Assembly (NCBI GenBank): GCA_034620365.1
Contig: JAQGEQ010000277.1
Coordinates: forward strand, 1-64,000
Source: Pegea sp. RAD2-039
Taxonomy: Eukaryota; Chordata; Thaliacea; Salpida; Salpidae
DNA: 64,000 nt
Direction: 5' to 3'
The notes under the pieces are model-generated. The model was not told the origin of the DNA. It saw nothing but the letters and a program-made list of their open reading frames with translations, and did no database searches. Positions 61,003 to 64,000 of the stretch are shown piece by piece (within the stretch, counting starts at the first letter, position 1; every line of letters starts with the position of its first letter). The translations under genes and the position numbers were made by a program.

Positions 61003-63880
61003 TTAAAATGGGAAATTTACACATATGTCAGGTACACATGGTTGATAGCTGACTATGACTTGATCAATCCATTTAATCGTTCTTGCAACTTCTTTCCATT
61101 CATTTGTTACTTCATTGTAACATTCGACAGTTTCAACATTTCTTTCTCTAGTATGACCTCCTGAAACAATCAACAAGTTCATCACAATTATGTGAATTAT
61201 TGTAAACATCATAAAAATTTTGATTAAAACGTTTTTAAATTCCAAACACAAAAAATGTTTTACCAAAGACATAAATCTTCTTATTAAAGACAACAGCGTT
61301 CAGGCATCTTCTTGCCTTTTTCATACTTGCTACGAATTCCCAACTATCATTGAGGACATCGTATCTTTCAACAGAGTTTAAATTTTCTCCGTCACTCCAA
61401 CCACCAATGGCGTAGATATAGTTGCCAAGCGTGACTACAGCTTTAACGATTTTAGAGTTAGTTATCCACATAAGATGAAAACATCATCGTAACGTGATCA
61501 ACAAATACCTAGATCACTTCGAGGTGTCAACAATGATTCTACAGAACTCCATTCGTCGCTCTGTGGATCATATTTATCCACACGAGTAACTGATTCAAAG
61601 AGCTCGTAACCACCGACTACATACAACATCCGGTTGAAAACAGCACAACCAAACCAACAATTTCTATTTAATGAAGCTCTTCGTGTCCATTCATCAGTGA
61701 TCGGATCGTATCTGCAAATAACATAATAGTTTTTGGCAAATGAAGTTTTGGTTGAATTACTCATTTCCTCACTCACTTCATAAATTTATTTTCTTTACCA
61801 CCTTGAAAAAGATACAACTCATTGTCAATAACTTCGATTCTTGGCAAATACAATTCATTGTCTAAACTTCTACACTTCTTCCACTCATTTGAAATTGGGT
61901 CGTATCTAGAAATGTGATGCCGTCATATTTAGTTTACAATGATGATGTCATCATTTGCTTCAAGCTTCTAACCTTTCCATATCACCTCTCAACTTTAACA
62001 TATAAATGAAACCGTTGAGGACAACAGATCTTGAAATATTTTGAAGACACAACTTGGGAAGTTTAAACCAAATATCTGTTTCAGAAAAATGGAACTTTAC
62101 ACTTTCCAAAGATTTGTCATCAGATCTATTAGATTCACCAATGACGTACATCACCTGTGACGTCATATGTCAGTCGTTGAAGTGAAAAGTATTTGATTAA
62201 ATAATCTTACCTGCCGAATATCAAGTTGTCTCGGCTTACTTTCAATTCGGATGAAAGCTTTGAGGTCTTCTAGGACCTTGCTGAGATATTCATAACAAGT
62301 TTCTTTAATTATTTCACAATTTTCTAATTTTATTGAAATAAAATTTGGTTTTATCAAATGGCAACGTACCTAGAGAAATCATTATTTTATACTCACAAGT
62401 CTACAACTTTATAGTTTCTAGATACTTACGTTCTTGATTAAATTATTTAAGCAATGTTTTCTTGAAGTTAAATCATATTTGATCCACTCTAGAACAGCAT
62501 TGAATATTTGGGATTCACAAACCACATGAAGCTCATCTTTAGAAATCATTTTAGAAATTACAGAGTCTGGTTGTAATTTGAATTCTTCAGTTTGTGAAAT
62601 CTGGTAAATATCATAAGATCAATCAAAATCTTTTTCTTATTAAATATGAAAAAACAAAATCAACAAGAAGTAGAAATAGAACAAGATCAGTAGAAATAAT
62701 ATAAGGAATTATTTTATATATATTTAAATTTGGTGAAGTAGAAACAATCATTCGTCTTGAAAAGTGTTAGCCAAGAAAATAACATTTCTCTATTTTCTTA
62801 CTTCTAAGAAGTTTTTTTCAAAGAATTTTTCTATTTTTGTTGAAAGCTCCATACATCCATAATTCTCTGCAAAGTTTGCAAATTCGAAGCAGTTTGAAAT
62901 TTCTAGTTTACTTTCCAAAAAGCTGTAATTGATAAAATATAGTTACAAAAACTATTGTAAGAAACTGATTTATAAAACTAGCTTACTTGCTACATAACTT
63001 TTCTAAACCAAATATATGAAACATGGAATTTGCGATCAGGAGTTTCTCAACATTCTCTTCATTTATTTGTATTTCTTTTGAGTAAATGTATTCTAGAAGA
63101 TTAGAGAATACATTTGGGTCTACCTCATTTATGGTAACTTCTCCAGAACGTGCTTCTTTAAATCCACCTTAATAAATTCAAATAATTTTTGTGTTGTTAT
63201 ATTCAGTTATCTTACAACTGAAGTTGAATCTTGAATCTAACTTACCACGAAACATAGCTTCAAAATAAGGTGAAGCAGCAGCTAATATTACTTTGTGACA
63301 ATTGAAACTTCTTTCCAAACCATTCAAATCTACTTTGATGGTAATATCACACAACTGAGAATTTTGACGAAAACCATTTAGTTTGAATCGAAGATTGGTA
63401 CAATTATTGATTTCCGAAAATTCTTCTCTAAAAAAATCGAAACTATAATTTACTTTTGTATCAGAGTAACAAAACAGGAATTAGGAGAAACAAATAAGTT
63501 ATATAAAATTAAAAAATAGTGGATTATTAAATTCATAAATATTTATTCCAGTTGTTAAATAGATAGATAAGAAAACAATAAAAATAAGATTCCTCTAAAT
63601 GATTGAGTAATAATAAATCACTCGAAAACAGATTAAAAATATAAAAATTAAAAGTTAAAGCTAAGAATATTTAAGTTAATAATATCTATCTACATGCAAC
63701 ATAAAAAGTTTTGTAATCTGATTTTATTTTAAAACAAAATTCTACTAACCTTTTATCATCTGTAGGTGGTATAATTGAATCGAAAACAAATTTGCTATAT
63801 AATCTATCTACCATTTTGATGCAATCAACAATTTTAGAAACTCTACCAACTGTTGATGTTATATAAATGAATTAGTTGAT
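61003..63880 (-). pseudogene. BTB-BACK-Kelch copy F, nearly complete, two lesions
   Basis: Exons 2-11 (minus): 63427-63246, 63167-62987, 62922-62803, 62600-62430, 62369-62211, 62154-61973, 61905-61777, 61711-61509, 61434-61264 and 61160-61003. All have GT...AG edges. BTB is well kept (LCDITIKVDL, CHKVILAAASPYFEAMF: here the His is present, unlike copies B and C). BACK: ESQIFNAVLEWIKYD. Kelch: YDPISNEW, YDPITDEW, LYVVGGYELFESV, YAIGGWSDGE, ECYNEVTNEW. Lesion 1: exon 4 is 120 nt where B and C have 121, a one-base loss in the T/A run near 62,811-62,822 that shifts the frame. Lesion 2: exon 1 (63,880-63,752) lacks the ATG and is out of frame before VSKIVDCIKMV. Could be functional if the T run is a sequencing error and another start is used. 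Confidence 0.85.
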
Positions 63881-64000
63881 TTATCAAATAGATGATGTTT
63901 TAAAACAACAAACATTTTAAAATATCAGAAAAATTATTTATCTAACTAAGATAAATATCAAATAATTGCAAGAAAAAGTAAATCAATAAAAGATTATTAA
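63881..64000. other. AT-rich window edge
   Basis: No feature recognised. It would be the 5' flank of Kelch copy F. Confidence 0.5.

Noticed and set aside
1..64000. CRISPR arrays, rRNA genes, operons or bacterial/viral genes
   Set aside because: None seen. Short AT-rich repeats are irregular, and the gene content is that of an animal nuclear genome.

Overview
This is nuclear DNA of an AT-rich metazoan (roughly 70-75% A+T by eye). The coding content is eukaryotic and animal-like: multi-exon BTB-BACK-Kelch genes, thrombospondin type-1 repeats, an hnRNP L homologue, a canonical poly(A) polymerase homologue and a ubiquitin-specific protease tail. Introns are short (mostly 55-180 nt, with GT...AG ends), and no operons or bacterial signals are present. 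I cannot name the species. A compact-intron, AT-rich invertebrate, possibly a simplified or parasitic lineage, fits but is not proven.

The window is a segmental-duplication and retroelement landscape rather than a row of ordinary genes. Two BTB-BACK-Kelch genes are intact when the exons are joined: one on the minus strand (15,285-18,213, 11 exons, 599 codons) and one on the plus strand (30,270-33,230, 11 exons, 603 codons). They lie head to head at the ends of a ~7 kb-arm imperfect inverted repeat (about 15.1-22.1 kb against 26.2-33.4 kb). A second inverted repeat (about 11.5-17.1 kb against 47.4-53.3 kb) carries a 5'-truncated Kelch copy (47.4-49.2 kb) fused at a deletion junction to a thrombospondin-repeat pseudogene. 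Other Kelch copies are a pseudogene at 6.6-8.8 kb, a fragment at 38.9-39.6 kb, a first-exon remnant at 25.3 kb, and a nearly intact but lesioned copy at 61.0-63.9 kb.

Layout: 0-0.3 kb, end of an unidentified minus-strand gene; 2.5 kb, tRNA-derived SINE; 3.7-4.7 kb, thrombospondin pseudogene; 5-6.3 kb, retroelement and unidentified fragments; 6.6-8.8 kb, Kelch pseudogene; 9.1-9.9 kb, USP fragment; 9.95-11.5 kb, retroelement; 11.5-33.4 kb, nested inverted repeats with the two intact Kelch genes, a TSP1 pseudogene and a second USP fragment; 34.5-37.8 kb, poly(A) polymerase-like gene (minus) with lesions; 40.4-41.4 kb, hnRNP L-like gene (plus) with lesions; 41.4-45.8 kb, mostly empty AT-rich DNA; 45.8-53.3 kb, TSP1 and Kelch pseudogenes in the second inverted arm, with a SINE that the other arm lacks; 54-58 kb, the longest non-LTR retrotransposon copy (PHD-type ORF1, endonuclease, reverse transcriptase; minus); 58.5-59.2 kb, a tandem duplication; 61-63.9 kb, the last Kelch copy.

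One family of non-LTR elements (CR1/Jockey-like by motif) is present in seven truncated copies and sits at several duplication breakpoints. The Kelch products would be expected to act as CUL3-type E3 ligase adaptors. The remaining genes look like fragments carried along by duplication. There is no sign of a single co-regulated pathway. Exon coordinates are hand-derived, and identity levels are visual impressions.
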